A stretch of 64,000 nt of DNA from Blastocystis sp. Blastoise (Eukaryota; Sar; Bigyra; Opalinata; Blastocystidae). How positions within the stretch are numbered: the first letter of the stretch is position 1; each line of letters opens with the position of its first letter. Location of the stretch: positions 1,267,001-1,331,000 of the forward strand of contig JBBPEB010000009.1 in the NCBI GenBank assembly GCA_039096225.1, read 5' to 3'. The position numbers and the translations under genes are program-made. Below, one piece after another: positions 18,525-32,104 of this stretch. The notes under the pieces were generated by a model that was given only the letters and a program-made list of their open reading frames with translations, did no database searches and was not told the origin of the DNA.

Positions 18525-20472
18525 AAATAAATAGAATAACAAAATAGGGGGAAAAATAACAAATATATTAATATCATTCATAATAATAAATATATTAATA
18601 TCATTCATAATAAATATATTAATATCATTCATAATAATAAATATATTAATATCATTCATAATTAAATTCTTTTAAAAACATATAAAAATAAAATTAATAT
18701 ATTTATATCATTAATACTATAAATTATTTTTAAAATATATGAATATATTCAATAAAAGCAATATAGTAATGTGTATATATACTCAAGATCCTTTTGTTGA
18801 TTCGCTAATTCAGCATTTCTTTTCTTAATATCAAGAGCGAACTGTCTATATTCTTCATCCTTGTCTTTCTTTTGCATTTCTAGCTGAGCACGGATGATCT
18901 TATTACGTTGGTTGACTTCCTCTCTCATCGTCGCTTCTGCTGTGCGGAGACCCTCCGAGAAGAAGGCGAACTTATCATTTATAATATTCTATATATATAT
19001 ATAATGATAGACTAAAAAGAAGAATAAATTGATGAATTCATATTTAATATATTTTATTATTATAAGAGCATATATGTATTCTATTCAGATATATTATATT
19101 AAGAATATATATTTAGTTAATATTAAAATATATATATATTATATAAGAATATATATTTAGTTAATATTAAAATATATATATATTATATAAGAATATTAGA
19201 ATATCAATAAAGTGAATATAGTAGTATATATGTACCTCTTGAAGTCCCTTTCCATCAGCTGCAAGACGCTTATCTAAAGGAATGGTTAAACCGCGGGAAT
19301 TCTTCCAATTTGAAATACAAGGAGGAATCTTCCAATCTTCCATATCCTTTACAGTTACCTATAAAGTATAATAATAATAAATAATATATAATATAATAAA
19401 TATAAACATAATAATAATAAATATAATAAATATAAATATAATAAATATAAACATAACAAATATAACTATAATAAATATAACTATAATAAATATAACTATA
19501 ATAAATATAAGCATAGCAATGTTTATCGTATACCTTGCGAGGAGGAGAGTGCATGACAGGTACAGGCGGACTGCCTTGGCCGGGAGGGAGTTTCTTTAAC
19601 TTGAATATAGGGGCATCTAAGGGGTCTACCGCCGACTCCACCATATGAATAATACGCTGTTCCTTAGTCTTCCCGGTCAACCCATCCACAGGAGTATATT
19701 TAACGAGATATATATATATATAATATTATTATCATTATTGTGAATCAATAGATATAATAAAACTAAAAAAAACAAAAAGTCTAATTTATGTTTATACATA
19801 GAAATATACTTAATAAATTCGGGTGCTGTTTGATTCTTAGGATTAGCTCCTGCAGGAAGATCTGTAGGACGAATACCACCAACTTTCTTCATCAATAATC
19901 TTTCAAAGGCAGCTTTTGTTTTATCTGTATTCTTTTGAATTTCTTCATCAGAAGGCTTAGCTAAATTAAGTTCTTCTTCTATAATTACATTAAATCAAAC
20001 TTTTAATAAAAAATAAATATATAGAATAATGTGAAAAAAAAATGTAAGAAACTAAAAGAAATACTTTTCCCTTGATATTCAATAAGATCTGTTGGCTTAT
20101 ATAAAACATGTTGATTCTTATTTCTTCCTTGAGTTAATATACCCTTCTGGAAATCTGCTTTTCCTTCTTGATCAACACTTACTGCAATTACTTTATTATC
20201 TGAATCACTATCCGATCGACCCATGTTAAGAGGATATTGAGCAATGTGAATTTCAGGAAAGGCACCACCATCTCCAAAGTCTTCTACTTTTCTAGGTAAA
20301 TACTTCTCTCGTTTTAAATAAGGAGGAATAACAATAAGCGATTTCTTAGCAGATATATCTTTCTTATCTTCTTCGAATATCTGATACTTGTGAACAGGTG
20401 CTGGCAAAAAACTAAGTGTCACATTAATATTTCAAACAAATAAAGAAAAACTTACGTTTGACTAGTACTCAT
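17722..20472 (-). CDS. SNW1: SNW domain protein SNW1/SKIP (spliceosome and transcription cofactor, Prp45)
   Basis: Nine exons on the minus strand: 20472-20456, 20411-20065, 19978-19810, 19699-19534, 19358-19236, 18988-18783, 18456-18121, 17981-17882, 17814-17722, giving 518 residues. The start is MSTSQTFLPAP. SNW1/Prp45 is a component of the activated spliceosome and a transcription co-regulator in the nucleus. Landmarks are EDFGDGGAFPEIHIAQYP, VPVMHSPPRK, the signature CISNWKNSRG, TIPLDKRLAADGKGLQE, a long charged helix (MREEVNQRNKIIRAQLEMQ), and a tail with GGPIAFDDGF and RRRSHSHSDSE. The order and spacing match SKIP throughout. The intron between exons 3 and 4 has no AG at its 3' end. Exon 1 is only 17 nt. 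Confidence 0.94.
18480..18518. repeat. (TA)n with adjacent TAG run in SNW1 intron
   Basis: A dinucleotide TA run flanked by five to six AGT units at 18461-18480, all within the SNW1 intron 18457-18782. The same intron holds about four imperfect copies of a roughly 30-nt unit built on AATATATTAATATCATTCATAA at 18558-18661. Confidence 0.85.
19700..19809 (-). other. SNW1 intron lacking a 3' AG
   Basis: The donor is GTATAT after ATTAA. Protein continuity (APEFIKYTPVDG, matching the metazoan Y-I-R-Y-T-P-S stretch) requires the next exon to start A-TAT-ACT. The intron would then end CTCGTTAA. No AG lies between the T-rich tract and that point. GT-AC splicing six bases later is also in frame but would delete the conserved KYT. 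Confidence 0.6.
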
Positions 20473-21113
20473 TTTTCTGTGATTTATAATATATGATTAT
20501 CAGAAATTACAAGAAGATAATGAATATATATATAAAAAACCTTTTTTATTAAGAAAATCGAATAATGTGTTTGATGGTTTATTCACGGGATAAAGCATTT
20601 TTTTGAAGAAAAAAATAAAATTTTCAATTCTATATTATTTGCTTTTACTTTATGAATTATATACTTGTTTTAATGTATTAAACTTAATCATACGAGATTT
20701 AGTTAGAAAAATCATTTGAAAAAAAAAATAAAAACTTTTTAATGCTAAAATTAAATGAGAATGATAACAGTTTAACATGATTATATATTCTATATGAAAA
20801 ATAAAATATTGTAATTTTTGTATATCATTTATGATTCTCATTTAAAAAGAATATGAGGATAAAAAGTTTTTTTTAATTAATTTTGTAAAACTTTTTTTAA
20901 TTTGATATAAATAGAATTCTTCTAATAGCAAAACAAGATCTAAATCATCCGTAGAATATTTAAAAACGAGAGATATATAGATAATCTATATATATATTGA
21001 CATGAATCAATGAATAAAAAGTGAACCTATATTATAAGAAACGAAAGTAATACATGAAAAGAAAAATGAATAGTTTTATTGACAGAAAATGACTTTAAAA
21101 AAAGACTTCCTTA
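20473..21113. other. intergenic, no gene seen
   Basis: Spacer upstream of SNW1 and downstream of the surface protein gene. AT-rich. The frame at 20650-20841 (minus) has no motif. Confidence 0.6.
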
Positions 21114-24100
21114 TTATATTTGAGAACTAGGAGGAGAATAATGGACAGTGTTTACGTAAGTATCATTATTACTGACAACGCCTCCACTCTTCTTCTTCAA
21201 ATTATTTAATTCTTCACTATAAGAATAATATAATAGTAATTTATAATTACATATATATAATAGAATATATATATAATAGAATATATATATATACAGTTTC
21301 TTCTGATAGATCTTTCTCTTGATGAGGATATAGATGACACATATGATGATGATAGCTACACTTCCTAAGAGGATACTTACCATGGTAATACTAGTACATT
21401 CTTCTACAGGATCTTCCCAATAGAGTTCGGTAGTTCCAGGAATACACGATCGATGACGAGATCCGAAGTATCCTGACACACATCCGATAGTAGTCGTGAT
21501 TCCCGCGGTTGTTTGAGGGTAATCCCCAATTGCTGGACAAGAACCAGGGAGAATATGTATAGTAATTGTGGTTGTTATTTGATTGTTCTCATTGATGGCA
21601 GTAATGGTATAGACAGTAGAAGGAGAAGGAACAACAGGGAGACCAGAAATTATACCTGTAGCAGTATCAAAGGTAAGACCCGAAGGGAGATCTAAAGAAA
21701 TAATTATGATGAAAACATATATAAAGAGTAGAAATATAAAAAGTCTTATAGACATAAGAAATAATGAAGAATACTTTAATAATATATAGAGACAAAGAAT
21801 TTATTGAAATAATAAATAATATATATATATTATAATAGATAAATATAAAGATTTCATAAGAAAATAATAAATAATATATATATATATTATAATAGATAAA
21901 TATAAAGATTTCATAAGAGAATAAGAATTCAAAAGAAAAATAATAATAATAATAATAATATATCAATAAAATGAATGCTATAAAAATAAAATAAAATAAT
22001 AAATATACTAGGAGAAATAGTGAAGGAGAGAGCAATGTTGATATACATAGGTGTAAGAGGTGACATAGAAGTATAAGTATTTAATATAAGAGATTGAGTC
22101 GTATAATGTAATTGAGCAAGAGGAAGCATAGAGCATTTCTCCGTGTTTTCTTTCTTTAACTTTAATCCATCACAATATCGACTCTTATATCCCATATATC
22201 CTTCTCCACAGAAGGTATAACTATAGAGACCTTCGGGAACAGCAGGGAAATCATCAATACTTTGACAAATAGAATCAGCAGATCGTTTGAAGGAGAAGGA
22301 AATATCAGGGAAAATAACAGACGCACTATTTACAGAAGATTGTTGAGGTATAAGAACAGGAAGATTGGATATAGATAATAAGAGATATGTAAATCCAAGA
22401 ACAATAGGACAAGGGAGGGAGAATGTTGAACCAGCAGATACAACTACTTTTTCCTATACATAATAAAAATTATTATTATTATTATTAATATTATTATAAT
22501 ATCATTTTTATTATTAATATTATTATCATTATTATATAGATAGTTAAATATACATTATCAAATATTGATATCCAGTCAAATTCTTCTTTTTCTTTTCCTT
22601 TGAGTGATACATAGAATACTCCAGTTTCATTAAAGCTATAGAATTCAAGTGTATTGAATCTATTAAGAGTTGGTTGTAACATTTTCATGTGAATATCTGT
22701 TTGATGTGGTGTTTGGAATTCGGCAACAGTATAAATATTATTATCGAAAAGATATTCTAGAGAAGAGGTAGAAACAAGAGGAGTAGCAGATATAACTTCG
22801 AAGGAAGGTAATAAGGATGCTACAGTACCATAATCATAAGATATACTTATATCAATATAAAATGGAGTTTTATACTCTGAAAGATGATTAAGTTGAATAG
22901 CTAAAACATTGTCTGATTTACGAATATAATTGGTTTGAATAGGGAATCGGAGTGTTTTACGAGTGACTCCGTCGAGAGGAGATTTAATTGTAGTATAAAT
23001 ATATCCATTAATATAGAGAGTAAGTTCATGAGAATAATCGATATCAATATTTAATACAGAATGAGTAGATGTATCTTCAAGGCTGAACTATAATAATATA
23101 ATAAAATAGTAGAATATCACATAAAGTAATATTTATATAATGATAATAATAATAACAATAATAATAATAATATAATAAATAAATATATATACAAGAGTTC
23201 GTATATAGACTTCAGGTTCATTTGTATTAATAGTACCTGATTTTCCTTTGGACCATTGAGTATCTTCGAAATCCTCAGTAAACCAATCAGAAGTTGGTGT
23301 TCCAAGTAGATAACGGTAGAAGAAGTTTTCCATTTCAATAGCTTTAGTTAAATCCACAGTAATTGTGAATTCAGTATCATGAATAGAAAACATGCCTGAA
23401 GTAAGAAGAGTCTTTGTATTAAGAATAGAATAACCAGCAGGATGTCTCCATGTCTTCTTATCTTCTGTTTTAAATCTTAAAGTATAGAGATTAAGAGGAA
23501 GACAATAAGTATAAGAACGAATCAAAAATGGATCAGGAGTTACAGCAGTACTAATACTATAATTTATAATAATAAATTGGGTTATTTATATATATAATTA
23601 AATATATATATATAATTAAATATAATAATAATCATTATTATTATAATTATAATATAAATATAATATATATATATATACGTAAGATATGGATCATCGATAG
23701 TATAAATGAATGTATAATCTCCTTCAGGTTTATCTCCAGGATATATATAGTAGGATAATTGTGGATTAGCATAGTAATAATGTATATCAACTCCTAAGAT
23801 GGCATTTCCTTGACCACATACTTCGATAGTAAGAGCAATAGTAACACACATCTCCTTTTGGGTATAGTCTGTGGCACATATACGATAATTAGGAGAGGTC
23901 GTACTATCTTCGGTTTTCCCCGTGATTATACCACTAGAGGGATTCATGGTGATGCCTGTAGGAAGAGAGGGAGTGACAGTAAAGTGTTGATAGTAATGTC
24001 CTGTTTCAGGTATAATAGCGTCCATATAGCGGTATTGAGGTAGAGTATAGGAAGATTGAGAGTAACTTAAAGGCTGAATCACATGTATGGGATAATTAGC

Positions 24101-25998
24101 AAAGAGATCGATGGCATTAATGGAATATGTATCGGTCAGTGCTCCTGTGAAGGAAGTAAACTTGAATTCGGTATAGATACGAGTATTATAAGGAGCAGGA
24201 ATATAGAAATGACGATAAATATCAGAAGTGATGTTGAAAATAATATTCGACTGAACATCAATAGTTTCCCATGGGGATTGTGTTCCAGATTTAGCATCAC
24301 TAACACGTGCTTGGAGGGTCCATCCACATGGAATTTCATAACGTAAAGTAGATTGCTTATGAATATATACAGAATAATAACTTAAAATTGTATTCCTATA
24401 TAAATAAAATATATATATATATAAGAGAGAGTATATAAGAAGAATGAATATAAAAAATAAAAGTATGTAATTATATATATATATACTCTTCTTGTTTATC
24501 ATAAATAGTGATACCAGTAGAACTTGTCTTCTTTATAGAGAAGAAGGTGATATATCTATTATCTGTGACTGCATCGATGTTAGTTGCGTCACCAGTAGCC
24601 TTAGCAGATATGAATGCACGGTTGTATCCTAATATATATTATATATATATTATATAACACAGTAATAGGATAGACATAAGTAATAACAGAAAATATATAT
24701 AAAAGAAGATAAATTATTACATTATAAATGAATAATTAAATATATATATAAAAATGAATAATTAAATATAAATAAAAATAAATAAAATATAAAATAAAAA
24801 TGAATAAAAAATATTTCCCTATATATCTTTATATACCATATCCAAGAGAATAGAGTGTCATATCAAAAGAAGCATCTTCATTGACGGCCTCTAAGAATGT
24901 ATTTCTATTAAATGAGGGAATATAAGGTAATTCCTTGCTTCCAAGTAAGAGGATAGCTATAGTATTTGACCCAGTATGAAGAGAAGCTGAGGAGAAACTG
25001 ATTCTATATATATATATATATAGAAGTGAATATATATATATAAGTGTCATAACATAAAGATATGTACTTTTTAAAAGATACAGAGGATGACTTAGCAGTA
25101 GCATTAGTTTCAATTGAAAATGGACTATATATGGATAATGAGGAATAAAAATAATGTATATATATATATATAGAATTATGTAGATACTCTGGAATTCTGT
25201 TTCTGTAGATTTCTTGATCATTAATATAAATTAATATTCCATATATATAGCGTATTTCCATAGCATAGGAGGAGAAAGCAGGAATAGAAGTCATAGTGAA
25301 GGTATGACGATAGATTTCAGCGTGATTCATTGGTCCAAAAGATCCAGAAGTCGCTTTAAGCCATTGAGAATCATCAAAAGAAGATTTGAACCAATCAGTA
25401 GGAATAGATCCTTTATTATATTTCCATTCAACTCGTCGAGTTATAGGGAAATCAGTTGAGAATTCCCAAGAAAGAGGTCCATGGAATCTATAGATGCCTG
25501 TAAATAGAAGAGTACTATTCGAGACAACAGTAGGGAGATCTGTCTCATAGAAATGAGTATAATAAATAGATAGAAGACCATCTGAATCCCAATCGTTATA
25601 AGTAGTCTTACTATAAGAAACAAAGAGAATAATAAAGAAAATAGAATAATAAAGAAATAGAAGAAAATATAATGAATAGAATCGAAATAATAGAGAATAT
25701 AATACATAGATTTAAAAAATAGAAAAAATATAATGAATTTTAATGAGGAAGATAATAAGAAATATATTTTTAAATATAATAATATACTCGATAATATAAT
25801 CTACTCTATAATCTCCAGCAGGTCCACATATATCGATATATTTCTCACTGTCTCCGACCCAAATAGGATCAGACATAGAAGTAGTATATCGATTAGATTC
25901 CCAATAAACAATAGAATTTGTAGATAAGGCAGTAATATTAAATACTTCCTTTCCTGTAGAAGTACCATATCGACGATAAATACGAAGACGACTACCTT

Positions 25999-26038
<40 letters not shown>

Positions 26039-28253
26039 ATTTAATCTATATACCTTTAACTTCAATTGAGATAGAGAAAGATACTGTTATAGGTGAAGTA
26101 GAAGTGATTGTATATTGAGTAAGAGGACTTAAGGCAATAGGCTAAATAAATAATCAGATACAGTATATCAATAGAAAGAAAAATTAATTAATTATAAAAA
26201 CAAATACAGTTCCTGAAATAGCGCCTGTTTGAGAATTAAATGTGAGTCCCGCGGGGAGATTGGGTTGAATAGTAATTTGTGAATATCCTGAGTAGACAGG
26301 AGTGACTGATGGAATATGAATATAATTAGTAAAAGAATAGGAAGATTGTGGATATTCAAAAGGAGTATAAGGTTCATTACAAACATAGAGATAGAACTCA
26401 TATATAGAGAGAGTCGATGTATCCATTCCTTCTATAGATGAGATATCATTTTATAAGGATGAATAATAAATAAAATTAAATAAAACAGATATAATAATAA
26501 ATAAAATACATATATTAATAAAGAAAACTGATATATTAACAAATAAAATAGATATAATACTAAATAAAACAAATATATAATAAATAAAACAAATATATAA
26601 TAAATAAAACAGATATCTAATAATAAATAAAAGTGAATAATAAAATAGATTGATCTATATATAATAAATTATTTATACCAGTGATCACTAGTTGATAATC
26701 ATGAGCTATAAGAGTGTTACTAAATAAAGTATAATCTACAAATACATAAGTAGATGTATTAGGATCCTCTACATGATCTATAGGAAGGAGGGCAGAGCGG
26801 GGGTCGACGCGGGCACTGAGGGTCCATTTCTTTGGACTTTCCTTACTACGAGAAATTGGAGGGAAACCATACATATTGGAGTTAATAAATCTATAATAAT
26901 ATGTAAAAGGATAGGAGTATATATAATATAATATATATATACGTTTTATAAGGAAGTGTGATATTGATGACAGCGGGAAGTGTAGAGAGAGTCGTCTTCC
27001 AGTAGGTACTAGAGATGAAATCAAACATATTATCCAGGGGATATGTATCTACAGCAGGAGAAGAGGACGAATATGTAGGCGAATAAAGTACTGAAGAACA
27101 AGCTATTACAATATTAAAGGAATTAAAGGAACATATATATATCAAACAATAAAGAAAGATTATAGGTAGTTTAAATATATATATATATATATATAACATA
27201 CTAGGTGAATAAGTAGCTGAGTTAAGAGAGATATAGAAATCAATATATTTAGTAGAGGAAATTGAAGTTAAAAAGATAGAAATAAGATTATTTGATTCCA
27301 AAAGAGATGCAGGAAGAATTAATCTAATATATATATATATATATATATTAAACTCATATATAATAAAAATATATACTTGTAATAATCGTTGTCGTCAAAA
27401 TCATCACTATATATACATATACATATAAAGAATAAGTAGATTTAACTTACAATGCACTATTATAGTCCCAAACTTTCTTATCGTTAATATATACTTGAAT
27501 AGTACCTGAAAAGAGAAGACCTAACGTGAATCCTGACAATGTATTGACTGTATCTATTGAGAATGATCTTCTATAATACTGACTAGTAAGTGTAGAAGGA
27601 GCTACGGCACTACCCAATACAGATGTCCATGTAGAATCATCATACGATTTCTTATACCAATCACTTGTAGAGATAGTATTTATATACTTATATTGACTAC
27701 CAGAACTAATGGAATCACTTACTAGAGAAGAAGAAGAATCATAGAATAATATTTTAACTATTTTTTATTTCTATATACAATAAAAAGTATAATTATGTTG
27801 TCTCGCATATTTATATGCAACTTGAATAACTAAATCAGAGTGAGAATTGAAAATCGAAACAGAATCAGCGGCTTCACCAGTAACAGATTTTCTAAATAAA
27901 AATAATAAAAATAATAATTATGATCAATTTCAAATATAGATACGGAATATATAATTCTAAGACATATTCTAATTTGGTATTTCTTGGAATGCATATTTCC
28001 ATAGTAATATTTTCTCCTTGATTAGCAACAAGACCTTCGTATACTTTAATTCCAGAAGAAGTCTCCATATCATATATTCTCCAATATTCTTCTAATTTGA
28101 ACCCACACTTATGTATAGCTCTTAGGTAAATATCAGTACTATTACACTCAATAGCAAAAACTAGCAACCATTACTCTAATAAACATATATTAACATACCA
28201 TTGCAAATAAAAAGAGCTGAAAACAAAAATAAATAATATTTTGCTAACAACAT
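21114..28253 (-). CDS. large type I surface protein with repeated jelly-roll, discoidin-like and Ig-like (He_PIG) modules
   Basis: Twenty-one exons, 5' to 3': 28253-28199, 28160-27944, 27891-27779, 27757-27451, 27406-27377, 27323-27202, 27102-26943, 26890-26679, 26431-26208, 26141-26054, 26004-25788, 25610-25188, 25124-25068, 25003-24837, 24628-24487, 24395-23679, 23556-23193, 23087-22554, 22453-22009, 21691-21295, 21216-21114; 1697 residues in all. A signal peptide (LLAKYYLFLFSALFICN) leads. Three tandem copies of one block follow. Each has a galactose-binding jelly roll (DWYKKSYDDSTW near 165, DWFKSSFDDSQW near 660, DWFTEDFEDTQW near 1165) and an F5/8C-like stretch. He_PIG-type Ig repeats are clear around 430, 930 and 1530 (PNLPAGLTFNSQTGAISGT and kin). 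Two Cys-rich modules (CPAIGDYP...CVSGYFGSRHRSC) precede the membrane helix near 1630 and a cytosolic tail ending NTVHYSPPSSQI. An adhesion or sugar-binding role is inferred. Confidence 0.78.
27758..27778 (-). other. candidate 21-nt intron
   Basis: Minus strand GTATATAGAAATAAAAAATAG between TATT and TTAAAATATT. It carries two in-frame TAG triplets if left in. Removing it keeps frame and joins two well-supported exons of the surface protein. Other donors nearby have the wrong phase. All other introns modelled here are 37 nt or longer, so this is an outlier. Confidence 0.5.
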
Positions 28254-30846
28254 TATTTAATCTAGGTAAATATAGCAATATTTTATAATAAATATAGAAT
28301 TGTTCATATCGCTTTTCTCCAAAGTTTATAATTGTTCTACATGACTTTGTGATTCGATTATTTTAAAAATATCGTTGTCGTTTCTGAATAACCGTGATTG
28401 TTAAAAAAGAATTCGGTGAATCGATGACAGTATTATCATTCATCAAACATCATCCAATCAATTTATTCATTGAGAATTTTCAGGAAATTTCTCATGATCT
28501 TTGTTATTTTATTCTTTATTCATCAATTCTATAAACAACTTTAAAGATATAACTATATTATAAATTAAAAGAAGATATTTCAAAATTAAGTCATAACCAA
28601 ACATGAACTGAGAATGAAAAGATTGGAAGGTTAGAAATGTATAATTTAAATGATAACATTTAACTTATGTATATCGATATTTCAAACATTTTTTAATATA
28701 TTCTTACAAATATGAGCTAATATATATATTCTAAAATCAATAAACAAAGACAAAAGAATCATTATACTATTTTTCTTTGCTTTTTTTTTGATTTCACTTT
28801 AAACATACATAAAATTTCTTTATTTATTGATTATATTTATCAATATAATCATTAATCATTTGCTTTGAATAGATTTTTGTAATAAAGATTATCGTTTCCT
28901 GTAGATTAGCGACTTATCTTCTAAATAACTAAATAATCTGTATAATTAAGATATTGTTTACTAAGGATGAACTTGGAATACAGAAATTAAAATCAATTCT
29001 ATATTAAAAGAAATGAAATACGACTTCTAATGAATGAACTAAAATATGTGCTATATTATTTCTTAATAATACTAACGAAATTTATTATTTGGCTTGAATA
29101 TATAATAGGAGTTAATAACATTCATTCACAATAAATATTGACTTATCAACCAAGTCTTTCAAACAATATACTCTTTGTTTTAGTATTATGCATCACTTTT
29201 TCAATAGTGTACTGTATAATTTCTTTATTCTTATTCCACATACCAAAAATAAAATCTACTTTTTGCATTATATTCATTGATCATTCTTAATTATTTTTAA
29301 TATATAAATAACACATTATATATATTTATAATAACCTTTCTTTAAACGAATGCACCTATACCTAACTTTAAAATGTTTCTATTTATCTTAGTTAAGATTT
29401 CTTATCAAGAATACAATAATATATTTAAAATCAATACTATATACATTTTAAACGTTATTCATAAATATTTTTTTTATTTTTTCTTCGTTTTCAAGATGAA
29501 TTTATTGTTAAATTATTTCGATCTTCTTGATTAGTATCCTTGATATATTCTAGAACGTTCTTACATTTTGTTTTCTTATCTTCATTGTATTATATGTAAT
29601 TAATGAATATCTATTTATAAAGACCTTAGAAAAATATATACCCTAGTACTATATAAAAAGAAACGAAAAGAAAGCATAAAAAAGCTTCAATTATTATATA
29701 TATGTTACTATATGTATATTATTAATTTTATTGATATATGATATTTATAATTATCAATTTCATTGTTATTAGTCTATTTAGTATTTTTAATACTGGTAAC
29801 ATTTGACAATTACAAATAATTGACAAGTTATTTGACATTAGAATTATTATTTCAATTCTTGAACTATATGTCTATTACATATATTTTTCAATCATTTCGA
29901 GAAGTTTTACACTATTCTGTCTATCAAGTCAATAAGAAAATGTACCAAGAACATATATCATTTTTAGGTCATAGACAACTAAGAAAAATATTCTATTAAC
30001 TCTAGAAACAAATACAGAGCAACCCATCTTTACATTCTTTTTAATTTTAGATTTCCACACTTGTTGCAATATCGCATAACAAGCTCTGATTTCATTTAGA
30101 AAATTATAATCAATTTTTAACACTGTGAAAAACATGTTTATGATATCAAACATCGATTCTTTAAGAATCATTCACATATTCTATCCTATATAACCTTACA
30201 TTGTCCAGAAAAAATTATTGTTTTAAAACAATAAAAAAAACTTAATGAAATTAGATTTATTCAAAAAGTATAGTTCAAATAATTGAACACACTAGAATGA
30301 TGCACAAACAAGTAAAAGTAAATAGCTTAAAATCAAAAAAATTGATTATTGTGATTAGTTGTACAAAAAAAATATAATATCAATTATAAAAAGAATCATA
30401 GATCAATCGAAATAATTATAATCAAATGGAAGCAAAATAATACAACGAAAATGATTAATGTAAATCTTCTGAAAATACAATCAATCTCGAATATTATTAT
30501 CAAACTCAAATAATTAAGTTAACCCAATTGATTCATATCAAACTCAAACAATAGATATTTTTTGGATAAAACGAGTTTGATAAAGAAAAAAACAACATTT
30601 GATTTGATTTCAATCAAATTGATTGATATATAAAAACGATTATAACATATAAAATGAAAAAACAAAGAATTTTGTAAATATGATTGAAATCATTCAAAGT
30701 CAAATACATAAAATAATTTGTTTACCATTATCAAAAACAAAACACATAAATATTTATATAAATATTATAAAGTATAAAAATAAAATATATAAAACATATT
30801 AAAATGAACAAGTGAAATGATAAAAATAAATAAAATAAATGAAATA
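28254..30846. other. intergenic, no gene seen
   Basis: About 2.6 kb of AT-rich spacer upstream of the surface protein. Its promoter should be here. The frame at 29929-30171 (minus) has no recognisable domain. No tRNA, snRNA or repeat array was recognised. The right part may include the flank of the Harbinger-like element, but no terminal repeat could be defined. Confidence 0.55.
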
Positions 30847-32041
30847 CTAATTAACAGGACCAGAAAGAATTGAATCTTGACTGTCATTCCAAAAAGTAGA
30901 AGGAATAACAGGAGAAGAAGATCTACTTCTAGGAATATTCATATATAATCCCATATTTCTTAAATATCGATGTTGAGCTTCTAAATGATTTTGAGATTGT
31001 CTTCGATTTGCTTGTTTCATTTCATTAAGAAATGCTTTATAAATTACAGACTCAATTTCTCTTAATGGACTACTTTCAATCGTTGAATTTGTTAAATAAA
31101 CTAATCCTTTTATATAATCATAATATGTATCCTGTTTCATTTCGAATCTTTGTGAACAAATCAAAAATTTCTTTGTTAATCTTCCAAAATAATTTTCTAC
31201 TAATAATCGATGTTTATTGAATGTTTTATTAATAGAATTTGAAGAAATATTTTGAGAATTATTATTATTATTATTTCTGAAACAGAAGAAATAGAATTAG
31301 AATTAGAATTAGAATTATTATTATTTCGATTAATTTGAGAATCATTTATCGATATTTGATTAGAAGAAATATTTTGAGAGTTATTATTAGTTCGAGAAGT
31401 AGAAATTGAAAAATGATTTGATCCAGGAGATGTTAATAATTCATCTCCACCTCCAACATATCCTTCATCAGTTAATATATATAATTCTTCATTACTACTA
31501 TTATTATCTTCTCCATATTTATCATCAATCATATTTCTTAAATCATTTATTATCACATTTCTATATGTTCGATACATTATTACATCATGAGAAGAAGCAG
31601 GATGTCCAGGACTAACATAAACACAATATCCATTATGATTAATAATAAATTGAGAATTCAATGCAGTTTTCTTGTGTTTATAAGAATAAAGTTTTTTAAT
31701 GATTATTCCATTATTAGAAATATTTCCAAATAATTGATGTCTTCCATCAATCACAAATGTAGAATTCAATACTTTAGGAAGAGAAGAAAGTATTCTTAAA
31801 TCAATTCGATCTAATTTCATATTCAATTTAGGAACATCAAAATTTGATGAAAATTCATTGAAACACATTCCAATTGAATGAATCCCTCTTCTAAGAGCTG
31901 TATGAATTTTTGATAATTTGATATGAAATTGAGTAGCTAATTTATTTCCAGAAATTGCTAATCTATACGACATAAGAGTAAAAAATATAGCTTGATTCGC
32001 AGGAAGTATTGTTGATGAGCACATTCCATAATGTTGAAGAG
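30847..32041 (-). pseudogene. PIF/Harbinger-like DDE transposase, frameshifted
   Basis: Two overlapping minus-strand frames give one DDE_Tnp_4 (HARBI1-type) protein. The catalytic layout is visible: first Asp in FVIDGRHQLFG, second in PGHPASSHDVIMYR, third in LTDEGYVGGG, then LLVENYFGRLTKKFLICSQRFE, the usual region after the third acid. A frame change sits in an AAT-rich stretch at about 31260-31270, next to Asn/Ser repeats, so the reading frame is broken unless a cryptic intron exists. The C-terminus ends at TAG 30847-30849. At 32041 an acceptor (TTTTCATAG) shows that an upstream exon once existed; it is not found, and a hAT element begins 42 bp further on. Likely decayed. Confidence 0.75.
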
Positions 32042-32082
32042 CTATGAAAAAAAATATTTAATATATATTTAATATTATTAAT

Positions 32083-32104
32083 TAGAGCGGTTCAAAAGTT
32101 GCAA
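32083..32104 (+). repeat. left terminal inverted repeat of the hAT element
   Basis: Pairs with 34979-35000 as an inverted repeat with two mismatches in the outer 20 bases. It is followed by direct copies of a TGTCGCAACT unit. Confidence 0.85.
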
